In this document: in pieces, positions 24,117-32,953 of the stretch
Position numbering within the stretch: the stretch's first letter is position 1
How the letters are laid out: each line of letters starts with the position of its first letter
Assembly (NCBI RefSeq): GCF_023146395.1
Contig: NZ_JAGLCD010000002.1
Span: 102,639-166,638, forward strand
DNA from: Aeromicrobium sp.
Lineage (GTDB): Bacteria; Actinomycetota; Actinomycetes; Propionibacteriales; Nocardioidaceae
Reading direction: 5' to 3'
Length of the DNA: 64,000 nucleotides
Position numbers and translations under genes: made by a program
Notes under the pieces: model-generated
Seen by the model: only the letters and a program-made list of their open reading frames with translations
Told to the model about the DNA's origin: nothing
The model's database searches: none

Positions 24117-26297
24117 ATGACTGCAGCCGTGCGCTACGAGGTCAAGGACCAGATCGGTCACCTCGTCCTCGACGACCCGAACCAGAGCGCCAACACGATG
24201 AACGAGGCCTACCGCGACGGCATGGCCGCCGCGGTCGACGCCTACGTCGCCGACGTCCAGGCCGGCACCGTCAAGGGCGCCGTGATCTCCTCGGCGAAGA
24301 AGACCTTCTTCGCCGGCGGCGACCTGAAGCTCATGCTCAAGGCCACCAAGGACGACGCCCCGCAGTTCTTCGAGGAGGTCGAGAGCGTCAAGGCGGCGCT
24401 GCGCCGCCTGGAGACCGCGGGCAAGCCCGTCGCGGCAGCTATCAACGGCGCCGCCCTCGGCGGTGGACTCGAGATCGCGCTCGCGACCCACCACCGCGTC
24501 GCGGCCGAGGGCCGCTACGACATCGGTCTGCCGGAGGCGAGCCTCGGCCTGCTCCCCGGTGGCGGTGGCGTGACGCGCACGGTCCGCATGTTCGGCATCG
24601 CCGACGCGCTCATGAAGGTGCTGCTCCAGGGCCCGCGCTTCAAGCCGGCCAAGGCCCTCGAGCTCGGCCTGGTCGACGAGGTCGTCGCCCCCGACGACCT
24701 GCTCTCGACCGCCGTGGCCTGGGTCGAGGCCCACGCCGACGACGCCGAGGCCGCGACGCAGCCGTGGGACCGCAAGGGCTACCGCATCCCCGGCGGCACG
24801 CCGTCGACCCCGTCGTTCGCCGCGAACCTGCCGGCGTTCCCGTCCAACCTGCGCAAGCAGGTCAAGGGCGCCGACTACCGGGCGCAGAAGAACATCATGA
24901 GCGCCGCGGTCGAGGGCGCCCAGGTCGACTTCGACACCGCGTCGCGCATCGAGAGCCGCTACCTCGTCGAGCTCATCGTCGGTCAGCAGTTCAAGAACAT
25001 GACGCAGGCGTTCTTCTTCGACCTGGCCGCGATCAACGCCGGCAAGTCGCGTCCCGAGGGCGTCGAGAAGCAGGTGCCCGAGAAGGTCGCCGTGATCGGC
25101 GCCGGCATGATGGGCGCGGGCATCGCCTACGTCACGGCGCAGGCCGGCATGCAGGTCGTGCTCAAGGACATCTCGCTCGAGGCCGCCGAGAAGGGCAAGT
25201 CGTACAGCGAGAAGCTGCTCGACAAGGCCGTCTCGCGCGGCAAGATCACCGAGGAGAAGAAGGCCGAGGTGCTGGGTCGCATCACGGCCACCGCCGACTA
25301 CGCCGACCTCGAGGGCACCGACTTCGTCGTCGAGGCCGTGTTCGAGAACGTCAAGCTCAAGCACGAGGTGTTCGCCGAGCTCGAGAAGGTCGTCAAGCCC
25401 GACGCGCTGCTCGGTTCCAACACCTCGACGCTGCCCATCACGGGTCTGGCCGAGGGCGTCTCGCGTCCGAAGGACTTCATCGGCATCCACTTCTTCTCGC
25501 CCGTCGACAAGATGCCGCTCGTCGAGATCATCGCCGGCGAGGAGACCTCGGACGAGGCCATCGCCCGCGTCTTCGACTACACCCTCGCGATCAAGAAGAC
25601 CCCGATCGTCGTGGGCGACAGTCGTGGCTTCTTCACGAGCCGAGTCATCGGCACGTTCGTCAACGAGGGCATCGGCATGCTGGCCGAGGGCGTGGCCCCG
25701 GCCACGATCGAGAAGGCCACGACGCAGGCCGGCTTCCCGGCTCCGGTGCTCCAGCTGACCGACGAGCTCAACATGGAGCTCATGGTCAAGATCCGCAACG
25801 AGTCCAAGGCAGCGGCCGAGGCCGAGGGCGGCACCTGGACCCCGGCGGCCGCCGAGGACGTCATCGACCAGATGATCGACGCCGGCCGACCGAGCCGCTT
25901 GAAGGGCGCGGGCTTCTACGAGTACGTCGACGGCAAGCGCACCGGGCTCTGGTCGGGTCTGGCCGAGAAGTTCCCGACGGCCGCCGAGCAGCCTCCGCTA
26001 CAGGACCTGCGTGAGCGGCTGACGTTCATCATGAGTCTGGAGTCGGTCAAGTGCCTCGACGAGGGCGTGCTGCGCTCGGTGCCCGACGCCAACATCGGCT
26101 CGATCTTCGGCATCGGCTTCCCGCCCAACCAGGGTGGCGTGCTGCAGTACATCAACGGCTACGAGGCCGCTGACGGTCGCCTGGGCATCCAGGCCTTCGT
26201 CGAGCGCGCGAACGAGCTGGCCGAGAAGTACGGCGACCGCTTCCTGCCGCCGGCCTCGCTCGTCGAGAAGGCGAAGAACGGCGAGAACTACGCCTGA
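24117..26297 (+). CDS. fadB: Bifunctional enoyl-CoA hydratase / 3-hydroxyacyl-CoA dehydrogenase (FadB-type)
   Basis: This 726-residue fusion performs hydration and NAD-dependent oxidation in beta-oxidation. Residues 1-190 are crotonase (KKTFFAGGDLKLML, GAALGGGLEIALATHHRV, LPEASLGLLPGGGGVTR, which supplies both Glu positions). The Rossmann NAD site is VAVIGAGMMGAGIAYVTAQAG near residue 325. The dehydrogenase catalytic His lies in IGIHFFSPVDKMPLVEI near 460. C-terminal helical domains complete the fold. GAGAGAAGAG precedes the ATG. It forms a two-gene operon with fadA and is followed by a strong terminator. Codon use is strongly biased, suggesting good expression. Confidence 0.95.
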   Translation: MTAAVRYEVKDQIGHLVLDDPNQSANTMNEAYRDGMAAAVDAYVADVQAGTVKGAVISSAKKTFFAGGDLKLMLKATKDDAPQFFEEVESVKAALRRLETAGKPVAAAINGAALGGGLEIALATHHRVAAEGRYDIGLPEASLGLLPGGGGVTRTVRMFGIADALMKVLLQGPRFKPAKALELGLVDEVVAPDDLLSTAVAWVEAHADDAEAATQPWDRKGYRIPGGTPSTPSFAANLPAFPSNLRKQVKGADYRAQKNIMSAAVEGAQVDFDTASRIESRYLVELIVGQQFKNMTQAFFFDLAAINAGKSRPEGVEKQVPEKVAVIGAGMMGAGIAYVTAQAGMQVVLKDISLEAAEKGKSYSEKLLDKAVSRGKITEEKKAEVLGRITATADYADLEGTDFVVEAVFENVKLKHEVFAELEKVVKPDALLGSNTSTLPITGLAEGVSRPKDFIGIHFFSPVDKMPLVEIIAGEETSDEAIARVFDYTLAIKKTPIVVGDSRGFFTSRVIGTFVNEGIGMLAEGVAPATIEKATTQAGFPAPVLQLTDELNMELMVKIRNESKAAAEAEGGTWTPAAAEDVIDQMIDAGRPSRLKGAGFYEYVDGKRTGLWSGLAEKFPTAAEQPPLQDLRERLTFIMSLESVKCLDEGVLRSVPDANIGSIFGIGFPPNQGGVLQYINGYEAADGRLGIQAFVERANELAEKYGDRFLPPASLVEKAKNGENYA

Positions 26298-26308
26298 CCC
26301 GCTCTGCC

Positions 26309-26347
26309 ACGAACGCCCCTGTCCCCGCGCGGGACGGGGGCGTTCGT
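26309..26347 (+). terminator. Intrinsic terminator of fadA-fadB
   Basis: Arms 26309-26325 and 26331-26347 (ACGAACGCCCC...) form a 17-bp stem with one G-U pair and a 5-base loop, 11 bases after the fadB stop. No long T-run follows, as is usual in high-GC actinobacteria. Confidence 0.8.
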
Positions 26348-26474
26348 CATGTCCGGGCCCGCACCCTCCGGTGGTCGAATGCTCGGCGAGCCCTGGCGAG
26401 CCGGCGTATCGAGACCCGGTCGGCTGACCGCAGCCTCAGCCGCGACCAGTCCCACCGAGATCCTCGACCTGGCC

Positions 26475-26552
26475 GGGTCTCGCTTCCCCGAGGACTTCGT
26501 CCTGGGAGGTACCCACGGGATCGGGCGCGACCGCCCTCACCCACGCGACCAG
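26475..26552 (+). repeat. Dispersed ~80-base intergenic repeat, copy 1
   Basis: The sequence GGGTCTCGCTTCCCC, then the small palindrome AGGAC-TTC-GTCCT, GGGAGGTACC and CGCCCTCACCCAC recurs at 48811-48890 (opposite strand) and 56617-56695. It occupies most of the gene-free stretch 26348-26598. That stretch also has a GTATCGAGACC word shared with 48926 and the right end of the window. Confidence 0.75.
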
Positions 26553-26598
26553 CTGAGGGGGACGGGGGCGTTCGCCGTCGATCTGGTCACGTGGCCTG

Positions 26599-26617
26599 TC
26601 AGGTGAGGCTCGCCTCA
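26599..26617 (+). promoter_or_regulatory. IdeR/DtxR-type iron box upstream of the siderophore importer
   Basis: TCAGGTGAGGCTCGCCTCA matches 14 of 19 positions of the consensus TTAGGTTAGSCTAACCTAA and contains the perfect core TGAGGC-TC-GCCTCA. It ends 16 bases before the GTG start of the permease gene. Iron-loaded repressor would shut the operon off. Confidence 0.72.
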
Positions 26618-26633
26618 GTTAGGCTCGTCTACT

Positions 26634-27695
26634 GTGACCGCCACCCTGACCGCGCCGGCCTCCCCGGAGGTCGAGGCCCCCCGGCCCGAGCACCGCTCGA
26701 GCGCGAGCTTGAGCCTCGGGCTCCTGGTGCTGGTGGGCGTGCTCGCGGTCGTCGCCTTCGTGAGCGTCGTGCTGGGCTCGCGCGGGGTGGGACTGTCGAC
26801 GGTCTGGGCCGCGGTCTCCGACCACGACCCGACCAGCACCGACCAGACCGTGATCCGCGAGCTGCGTCTGCCGCGCACGATCCTGGGACTGCTGGCCGGA
26901 GCGGCCCTGGGCCTCGCCGGGGCGATCCTGCAGGGCGTCACCCGCAACGCGCTCGCCGACCCCGGGATCATGGGCATCAACTCCGGTGCCGCCGCGGCCG
27001 TCGTGCTGTCGATCATGCTGACCGGTCAGAGCGACGTCACGACCTACATCTGGTGGGCGTTCGCCGGTGCGGCGGCGGCCACGACCCTGGTCTACGGCGT
27101 CGCGTCCTTCGGGCGCGAGGGCGCCACCCCGATCAAGCTGGCGCTCGCCGGGGCCGCGGTGAGCGCCGGTTGCTACTCCGTCACGACCGGCGTCACGATG
27201 CTCGACTCCGGCGCGCTGGACCAGCTGCGGTTCTGGCAGGTCGGCTCGCTGGCCGGCCGTTACTGGCCGATCGTCGAGCAGACCGCCCCGTTCCTGATCG
27301 CTGGCATCGTCCTGGCCCTGTTCACGGGACGCTGGCTCAACGGGCTCGCACTCGGTGACGACGTCGCCACGGCGCTCGGGCAGCGCGTCGGCGTGACCCG
27401 GGCCGGGCTCTTCGTGATCGTGACCCTCCTGGCCGGCGGAGCCACGGCGGCGTGCGGGCCCATCGTCTTCATCGGTCTGGTCGTGCCGCACATGGCGCGG
27501 GCGATCTGCGGTCCCGACTACCGCTGGATCACGGCCTACTGCCTGTTGCTCAGCCCGATCGTGCTCCTGACCGCCGACGTGCTGGGACGGGTCGCCAAGG
27601 TGTCCGGGGAGGTGCAGGTCGGGGTGGTCCTCGGCCTGCTCGGCGCCCCCGTGTTCGCGTTCCTGGTCCGCCGCCGCAACCTGTCGGAGCTGTGA
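26634..27695 (+). CDS. FecCD-family ABC transporter permease (iron-siderophore uptake), subunit 1
   Basis: This is a 353-residue permease with about nine or ten membrane helices after a 25-residue cytoplasmic tail. FecCD landmarks are LRLPRTILGLLAGAALGLAGAILQ near residue 80, NALADPGIMGINSGAA, and the coupling segment ACGPIVFIGLVVPHMAR followed by GPDYRW near the C-terminus. It moves Fe3+-siderophore, or in some members cobalamin or haem, across the membrane with the ATPase encoded two genes downstream. The start is the GTG at 26634, and an iron box lies just upstream. The stop overlaps the next start (TGATG). Confidence 0.92.
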   Translation: MTATLTAPASPEVEAPRPEHRSSASLSLGLLVLVGVLAVVAFVSVVLGSRGVGLSTVWAAVSDHDPTSTDQTVIRELRLPRTILGLLAGAALGLAGAILQGVTRNALADPGIMGINSGAAAAVVLSIMLTGQSDVTTYIWWAFAGAAAATTLVYGVASFGREGATPIKLALAGAAVSAGCYSVTTGVTMLDSGALDQLRFWQVGSLAGRYWPIVEQTAPFLIAGIVLALFTGRWLNGLALGDDVATALGQRVGVTRAGLFVIVTLLAGGATAACGPIVFIGLVVPHMARAICGPDYRWITAYCLLLSPIVLLTADVLGRVAKVSGEVQVGVVLGLLGAPVFAFLVRRRNLSEL

Positions 27696-28771
27696 TGGCG
27701 GTCATCGAGCGCGAGGTGGTCACCCGTCCCCCGGACCCGTCGCCCCTAAGGTCGGTCGTCACCCGGGTGCGCCTGCTGCGGCGGGGACGCACGATCGCGG
27801 TGACGCTCGCGCTCGCCGCGTTCGCGTTCGCGCTGTTCGTCGGCACGATGATGATCGGCAGCTTCGCGGTGTCGCCGTGGCAGGTCGTGCGGGCGACCTT
27901 CGGCCTGGAGACCGAGCCGGGCGTCGCGTACGTCGTCCGCGAGGTGCGGCTCTCGACCGCCGCGTCCGCGCTGGGCACAGGCCTCGCCATGGGGCTGGCC
28001 GGCATCATCTTCCAGCGCCTGCTGGCGAACCCCCTGGCCTCGCCCGACTTCGTCGGGGTCTCGGCCGGGGCGAGCTTCTTTGCCGTCAGCTCGATCGTCG
28101 TGCTCAACCTGCAGGGCGAGCTGGTCTCCGCAGCAGCCCTCGTGGGCGCGCTGGTCGCGGCACTGCTGGTCTACCTGCTGGCCTGGCGCGACGGGATCAC
28201 CGGGTACCGGTTCATCCTGATCGGCATCGGCGTGAGCCAGTTCTTCCTCGCCGGCTCCGGCTACGTCCTGTCGCGCGCCAACCAGTACAACGCGCGCGAG
28301 GCGATGACCTGGCTCGTCGGCGCGGTGGGGCAGGCCGGCGACACCGAGCTGCGCGTGCTCTGGCTCAGCCTCGCCGTCGTGCTTCCCGTGGTGTTCCTGA
28401 TGACGCGCCAGCTCGCGGCCCTCGAGCTCGGTGACGACACGGCCAAGGCGCTCGGCGTGCGGGTCGAGGTCATGCGGCTCGCGCTGATGCTGACCGCCGT
28501 CCTGCTGATCGCCCTGGCCACGGCCGTGGCCGGGCCGATGGCGTTCGTCGCGCTGATCGCCGGCCCGATCGCCACGCGACTCGTGGGGGCCGGCAGCTCG
28601 GCGCTGCTCGCCGCCGCGTTCGTGGGGGCCAGCATCGTGCTCGCCGCCGACCTCGTGGCCCAGCACGCGCTGCCGGCCCAGCTGCCGACCGGTGTCGTGA
28701 CCGGGGCGATCGGCGCTCCCTATCTCATCTGGTTGCTCGTCTCGGTCAACCGGGAAGGACGTGGAGGATGA
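27695..28771 (+). CDS. FecCD-family ABC transporter permease (iron-siderophore uptake), subunit 2
   Basis: This 358-residue partner permease starts at the ATG at 27695, overlapping the previous stop by one base. Family blocks are VREVRLSTAASALGTGLAMGLAG, then QRLLANPLASPDFVGVSAGAS, and the coupling-helix region GPMAFVALIAGPIATRLVG. Two different FecCD permeases side by side form a heterodimeric channel (FepD/FepG pattern). The stop overlaps the ATPase start (ATGA). No substrate-binding lipoprotein is encoded beside the operon, so that component must be supplied from elsewhere. Confidence 0.91.
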   Translation: MAVIEREVVTRPPDPSPLRSVVTRVRLLRRGRTIAVTLALAAFAFALFVGTMMIGSFAVSPWQVVRATFGLETEPGVAYVVREVRLSTAASALGTGLAMGLAGIIFQRLLANPLASPDFVGVSAGASFFAVSSIVVLNLQGELVSAAALVGALVAALLVYLLAWRDGITGYRFILIGIGVSQFFLAGSGYVLSRANQYNAREAMTWLVGAVGQAGDTELRVLWLSLAVVLPVVFLMTRQLAALELGDDTAKALGVRVEVMRLALMLTAVLLIALATAVAGPMAFVALIAGPIATRLVGAGSSALLAAAFVGASIVLAADLVAQHALPAQLPTGVVTGAIGAPYLIWLLVSVNREGRGG

Positions 28772-29613
28772 CCGATCTCGACACGCAGGCCCCCTCAGAG
28801 GCACCGGCGGACCCGCAGTCGCGGCACCACGACCTGCGGGCCCGCGGCCTCACGCTCGGCTACGCCGGGGTCGACATCGTGCACGAGCTCGACCTGGTCG
28901 TGCCCGACGGACTCGTCACGGTCGTCGTCGGTGCGAACGGCTGCGGCAAGTCGACGCTCCTGCGGGGCCTGGCCCGTCTGCTCAAGCCGCGCGCGGGTGG
29001 GGTCGAGCTCGACGGGCGTCCGCTGAAGGAGTGGGCCAGCGCCGACATCGCCCGGGTCATGGGCCTGCTCCCGCAGAACCCGGTGGCGCCCGACGGCATC
29101 ACGGTCGCCGACCTGGTCAGCCGCGGCCGGTACCCGCACCAGGGCTGGTTCCGTCGCTGGAGCGCCGAGGACGATGCCGCGGTCGAGGTGGCCCTGGCGG
29201 CCACCCACACGACCGAGCTCGCCGGACGCACGCTCGCGGAGCTGTCCGGTGGTCAGCGCCAGCGCGTGTGGGTCGCGATGGTGCTCGCCCAGGACACCGA
29301 CCTGGTCCTGCTCGACGAACCGACGACGTTCCTCGACATCAGCCATCAGGTCGATCTGCTGGACCTGCTCGACGACCTCAACCACGTGCACGGCAAGACC
29401 GTCGTCATGGTGCTGCACGACCTCAACCTCGCGTGCCGGTATGCGCACCACATCGTCGCGATGAAGGAGGGCCGGGTCGTCGCTCAGGGTGCGCCGAAGG
29501 ACGTCATCACGGCCGAGGTCGTCGACGACGTCTTCGGCCTCCCGTGCCGGGTCGTGCCCGACCCCGTCACGGGCACCCCGCTGGTCGTGCCCCTCGGCCG
29601 CCAGCGCGGCTAG
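28768..29613 (+). CDS. ABC transporter ATP-binding protein (iron-siderophore uptake)
   Basis: This 281-residue ATPase of the FecE/FepC type has Walker A VVGANGCGKSTLL (near residue 50), the Q-loop in MGLLPQNP, signature LSGGQRQRVWVAMVLAQ, Walker B LVLLDEPTTFLDI, and the switch His in VLHDLNLA. It ends with the typical AEVVDDVFGL segment. It energises the two permeases encoded upstream, with which it overlaps by four bases. A hairpin at 29643-29699 follows and probably ends the transcript. Confidence 0.95.
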   Translation: MTDLDTQAPSEAPADPQSRHHDLRARGLTLGYAGVDIVHELDLVVPDGLVTVVVGANGCGKSTLLRGLARLLKPRAGGVELDGRPLKEWASADIARVMGLLPQNPVAPDGITVADLVSRGRYPHQGWFRRWSAEDDAAVEVALAATHTTELAGRTLAELSGGQRQRVWVAMVLAQDTDLVLLDEPTTFLDISHQVDLLDLLDDLNHVHGKTVVMVLHDLNLACRYAHHIVAMKEGRVVAQGAPKDVITAEVVDDVFGLPCRVVPDPVTGTPLVVPLGRQRG

Positions 29614-29642
29614 CACCCACCACCGCTGACCCCCGATTGCAC

Positions 29643-29699
29643 GATGTGGACACTGACGCACCCGATCTGACGGAAAGTTCGTGCGGAAGTGTCCACATC
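29643..29699. terminator. Long hairpin between convergent genes (dispersed inverted repeat, copy 2)
   Basis: GATGTGGACACTGACGCAC (29643-29661) pairs with 29681-29699 at 17 of 19 positions. The right arm, GTGCGGAAGTGTCCACAT, is identical over 18 bases to that of the hairpin at 16249-16303. It lies between the convergent ABC and SDR genes. Confidence 0.62.
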
Positions 29700-29712
29700 C
29701 TGCTGTCGGCCC

Positions 29713-30570
29713 TCAGTGGAGGCTGAGGTCCGGGTTGTGGGGGCCCTTGGGCTCGACCCAGAAGTCGAGCGCGAGGTCCTCCTCCTTGCCCCCGTTGAGG
29801 TAGACGCTGAAGTCGGTGACTCCCGCCTCCTCGAGCACGTCGTCGTCGATGTAGAAGTTGCCGGTGCACTCCCGGCTCGGGCGCGTGAGGATCTCGTAGG
29901 CGGCGTCGGCCATGATCGCCGGCGTGCGCGAGCTGGCGCCGAGCCCGGGGCCGACGACGTTGCGCACGGCGGCGGTGTCGATCGCGGTGCGCGGCCACAG
30001 CGAGTTGGCGGCGACGCCGTCGCCTGCCAGCTCGCCCGCCAGTCCCATCGTCACGAGGCTCATGCCGAACTTGGCGATCGTGTAGGCCGTGAAGGTCGTG
30101 TGCCACTTCGGGTCGAGGCTGATCGGCGGGCTCAGCGTCAGGATGTGCGGGTTCGCCGACTGCTTCAGCCACGGGATGGAGGTCTTGGCGAGCAGGAACG
30201 ACCCCCGGCAGTTGATGTCGTTCATGAGGTCGTACTTCTTCATCGCGATGTCCTCGGTGCGCGAGAGGTCGATCGCGCTCGCGTTGTTGACCACGACATC
30301 GATGCCGCCGAACGTCTCGGCGGTCTGCGCCACAGCGTCGGCCACGAAGGCGTCGTCACGCACGTCGCCCACGAGCGGCAGAGCCTTGCCGCCTGCGGCT
30401 TCCACGGCCTCGGCGGCGGTGTAGATGGTGCCCGGCAGATTCGGGTGCGGCTCGGCGGTCTTGGCGAGCAGGGCGACGTTCGCACCGTCGCGGGCCGCGC
30501 GCACCGCGATCGCCTCGCCGATGCCGCGGCTGCCGCCGGACATGATGATTGTGACTCCGGCCAAAGACAT
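29713..30570 (-). CDS. SDR-family oxidoreductase, HSDL2-like
   Basis: This is a 285-residue short-chain dehydrogenase. The cofactor site is SGGSRGIGEAIA at the N-terminus, NNASAID follows near residue 95, and catalytic Ser lies near LTLSPP. The YTIAK pair (Tyr and Lys of YxxxK) and the post-catalytic NSLWPRTAIDT complete the fold. The sequence style is that of hydroxysteroid-dehydrogenase-like protein 2, a group often found with fatty-acid genes. The substrate is unproven. The ATG at 30570 has GGAGG upstream. It is divergent from the nitroreductase, with the shared MerR-type palindrome between them. Confidence 0.87.
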   Translation of the reverse strand: MSLAGVTIIMSGGSRGIGEAIAVRAARDGANVALLAKTAEPHPNLPGTIYTAAEAVEAAGGKALPLVGDVRDDAFVADAVAQTAETFGGIDVVVNNASAIDLSRTEDIAMKKYDLMNDINCRGSFLLAKTSIPWLKQSANPHILTLSPPISLDPKWHTTFTAYTIAKFGMSLVTMGLAGELAGDGVAANSLWPRTAIDTAAVRNVVGPGLGASSRTPAIMADAAYEILTRPSRECTGNFYIDDDVLEEAGVTDFSVYLNGGKEEDLALDFWVEPKGPHNPDLSLH

Positions 30571-30606
30571 GGGTCCTCCAGGTGGATCGCGTGTGGCAGT
30601 CTGGTC

Positions 30607-30631
30607 ATCATGACAGTGGTGGTGGCACGAT
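30607..30631. promoter_or_regulatory. Bidirectional MerR-type operator between SDR and nitroreductase genes
   Basis: TGACAGTGGTGGTGGCAC (30611-30628) has the half-sites seen at 22740 and 17267. It carries a -10-like hexamer in each direction: CACGAT at 30626-30631 on the plus strand and CATGAT on the minus strand. The nitroreductase ATG at 30636 would then be leaderless or nearly so. Confidence 0.58.
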
Positions 30632-30635
30632 GACC

Positions 30636-31331
30636 ATGGCGGCGCACGATCAATCATCCACGGCCGCGGACGACCCCAACGTGACCGTGGTCCAGGCCCT
30701 GGCGGAGCGGTGGAGCTGCCGGGGATACCGCCCAGAACCCGTGCCGCGCGCCACGATCGAGCAGATCGTCGAGTCGGCGCAGCGCACGCCGTCGTGGTGC
30801 AACACCCAGCCGTGGCAGGTCGCGATCTTCTCCGGCGACGCGATCGACGACCTGCGGGCCTCGTTCGCGACCGACCAGCGCATGACCCCCGACATCGACT
30901 TCCCGCCCGGGTACACCGGCGTCTACCAGGAGCGTCGTCGCGAGGTCGGCCTGCAGCTGTACGACGCGGTCGGGGTGGAGCGCGGCGACCGCCAGGCCTC
31001 GGCCCTGCAGATGCTGCGCAACTTCGACTTCTTCGACGCCCCGCACGTGGCGATCGTCTCGGCGCCGGCGAGCCTCGGGCCGTACGGGTACGTCGACTGC
31101 GGGCTCTACGTGCAGTCGTTCCTGCTCGCGGCGCACGCGCACGGCGTGGCCACGATCGCGCAGGCCGCCGTGGCCATGAAGTCGGAACTGCTCCACGAGC
31201 GTCTCGGCTGGGGCGAGGACCGTCAGGTCGTGTGCGGCATCTCGTTCGGCTGGCCGGACCCGGAGCACCCGAGCAACGCGTTCCGTGCGCACCGCGCACC
31301 GGTGAGCGACGCCGTCACGTTCCTCGACTGA
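30636..31331 (+). CDS. Nitroreductase family protein
   Basis: This is a 231-residue FMN-dependent NAD(P)H oxidoreductase. RWSCRGYRPEPVPRATIEQIVESAQRTPS is the typical N-terminal FMN and dimer block, SWCNTQPW gives the FMN phosphate and ring contacts, and YGYVDCGLYVQSFLLAAHAHGVATIAQAA is the central helix. The C-terminal VCGISFGWPDP also fits. An alternative ATG two codons upstream (30630) overlaps the proposed -10. Family members reduce nitro groups, quinones or enones. The natural substrate is unknown. Control is probably shared with the divergent SDR. Confidence 0.88.
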   Translation: MAAHDQSSTAADDPNVTVVQALAERWSCRGYRPEPVPRATIEQIVESAQRTPSWCNTQPWQVAIFSGDAIDDLRASFATDQRMTPDIDFPPGYTGVYQERRREVGLQLYDAVGVERGDRQASALQMLRNFDFFDAPHVAIVSAPASLGPYGYVDCGLYVQSFLLAAHAHGVATIAQAAVAMKSELLHERLGWGEDRQVVCGISFGWPDPEHPSNAFRAHRAPVSDAVTFLD

Positions 31332-31425
31332 CGCAGCGCGCGGCTGGTCAGCCGTCGTCGGTGGTGGGGGACAGGCGGCCCCAGACCGCGACGGACGGAT
31401 GGCTGTGGTGACCTCGCGTTGCCGG

Positions 31426-31487
31426 GTGGACGCTGGCTGAGGGGTTGAGGGTGTCAGAACGCCCGCAACCCCTCAGATTCCGTCCAC
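31426..31487. terminator. Two-tier hairpin between convergent nitroreductase and arginine deiminase genes
   Basis: The inner 11-bp stem is CTGAGGGGTTG (31437-31447) with CAACCCCTCAG (31466-31476). The outer 7-bp stem is GTGGACG (31426-31432) with CGTCCAC (31481-31487), with a symmetric 4x4 internal loop. The rest of the gene-free stretch 31332-31668 shows no gene. Near its right end CACCTCAACCGVCGGG-like words occur twice (31642, 31664). Confidence 0.55.
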
Positions 31488-31668
31488 GACCACCAGGGAA
31501 GATGCTTCGCGGTAGCCAGGGCACTCCGGATGCATCATCGTCCGTCCGCCACACCGGGTCGTCTGTGGCCGCTTGTCCGGTGTGACCTTAGGGCCGTCAC
31601 GTGACCGAGGTTTCGAGGCTCGCGCGCCAGAGCGCACTCGCACCTCAACCGGCGGGGGCGGGGCCACC

Positions 31669-32880
31669 TCAACCGCCGGGAGCGGCGCCGGGGTCGCGCA
31701 CGATGGGGCACGACATGCACCGCGGGCCGCCGCGACCCGAGCCGAGCTCGCTGCCGCTGATCGCGACGACCTCGATGCCCTGCTCGGCCAGGCGAGCGTT
31801 GGTGTGCTCGTTGCGCTCGTAGGCCACCGCGAGCCGTGGGGCGATCGCCAGGGTGTTGTTGCCGTCGTCCCACTGCTCCCGCTCGGCCGTGACGGGGTCG
31901 AGCCCGGTGTCGATGCGGCGCAGCTCCTCCAGACCCATCGCCCGAGCGGCCGCGGCGAAGAACGGCTCCCGGGCGCCGATCACGAGGCCCTGCTCGCCGA
32001 GCGTGAGCGTCGTGGCCGTGAGGTCGTCGGCCATGGTCGGGAAGATCACGACGGTGTCGACGTCGACCATCGTGACGATCGTGTCGAGGTGCATCGTCGC
32101 GCGGTCCTGGGCGATCGGCACCACCAGCACGGTGTGGGCCAGACCCCCGGCGAGGACCTGCCGCGCGAAACGCTCCGCCCCGGCCGGTGTCGTGCGCTCA
32201 CCGACCCCGATCGCCATGACCCCGGGCGCCAGGAGGAGCACGTCGCCGCCCTCGACGTGCTCCAGGTGCGGACCGTGCACCTGGGCGACGCCCGCGAAGC
32301 GGGGGTGGTGGCCGTAGACGAGCCCGGTCAGCTGGGTCTCGCGCACCCGGGCCGGCATCGCGAGGCTCGTGACCGCGACGCGGTCCGGCAGCCACACCGA
32401 GGAGTCGCGCGTGAAGAGCAGGTTCGGGAGCGGGTCGATCACGAAGTCGTCGTGCGCGAGCAGGCTCGTGACCAGGGTGCGCACGGGCACCTCGTCGTTG
32501 CGCAGACCGGCGGTGAGGACGGTGGCGAGCTCCGTCGGGTGCAGGCCCGCCAGCCACCCGCTCAGGTGCGCGCGCAGACCGTCGCCCAGATGGAGGGCCG
32601 CGGTCGTCGCGGCGATGACGGCATCGCGAGCCTCGGCCGACTCGAGGGTCTGCTGCAGGAGCTCGACGAGGTACAGGACCTCGACGTCGTGGTCGCGCAG
32701 CGCCTGGGCGAAGGCGTCGTGCTCCTCCTGGGCCCGACCGAGCCACGGAACGCCGTCGAACAGCAGGGCGTCGTTGTTGCGGGGGGTGAGGCGGGCGATC
32801 TCCGCCCCGGGCCGGTGGAGCATGACGGTGCGCAGTCGTCCGACCTCGCTGTCGACACCGAGCGCGGGCTGCGTCGTCAT
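31669..32880 (-). CDS. arcA: Arginine deiminase
   Basis: This 403-residue enzyme hydrolyses L-arginine to citrulline and ammonia. Guanidino-group-modifying signatures are intact: [10 protein letters not shown] (substrate Asp and Arg), [10 protein letters not shown] (Glu and Asp), [11 protein letters not shown] (catalytic His), and the nucleophilic Cys in the C-terminal [13 protein letters not shown]. The length is standard for the ArcA group. It stands alone: no ornithine carbamoyltransferase, carbamate kinase or antiporter is adjacent, so the full ATP-yielding ADI pathway is not encoded here. The start is the ATG at 32880, and the region to 32953 is divergent towards the protease gene. Confidence 0.94.
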   Translation of the reverse strand: MTTQPALGVDSEVGRLRTVMLHRPGAEIARLTPRNNDALLFDGVPWLGRAQEEHDAFAQALRDHDVEVLYLVELLQQTLESAEARDAVIAATTAALHLGDGLRAHLSGWLAGLHPTELATVLTAGLRNDEVPVRTLVTSLLAHDDFVIDPLPNLLFTRDSSVWLPDRVAVTSLAMPARVRETQLTGLVYGHHPRFAGVAQVHGPHLEHVEGGDVLLLAPGVMAIGVGERTTPAGAERFARQVLAGGLAHTVLVVPIAQDRATMHLDTIVTMVDVDTVVIFPTMADDLTATTLTLGEQGLVIGAREPFFAAAARAMGLEELRRIDTGLDPVTAEREQWDDGNNTLAIAPRLAVAYERNEHTNARLAEQGIEVVAISGSELGSGRGGPRCMSCPIVRDPGAAPGG

Positions 32881-32953
32881 GGTCCGAGGCTAAGGGATCG
32901 TGCGCGCCTGACGGGGAGGTCATCTCTGCGTTCCGGGCCTGGGTGAGCCAGCC

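Noticed and set aside
31669..32880. Complete arginine deiminase pathway operon
   Set aside because: Only the deiminase is present. The neighbours on both sides are unrelated and no carbamoyltransferase, carbamate kinase or antiporter frame was found.
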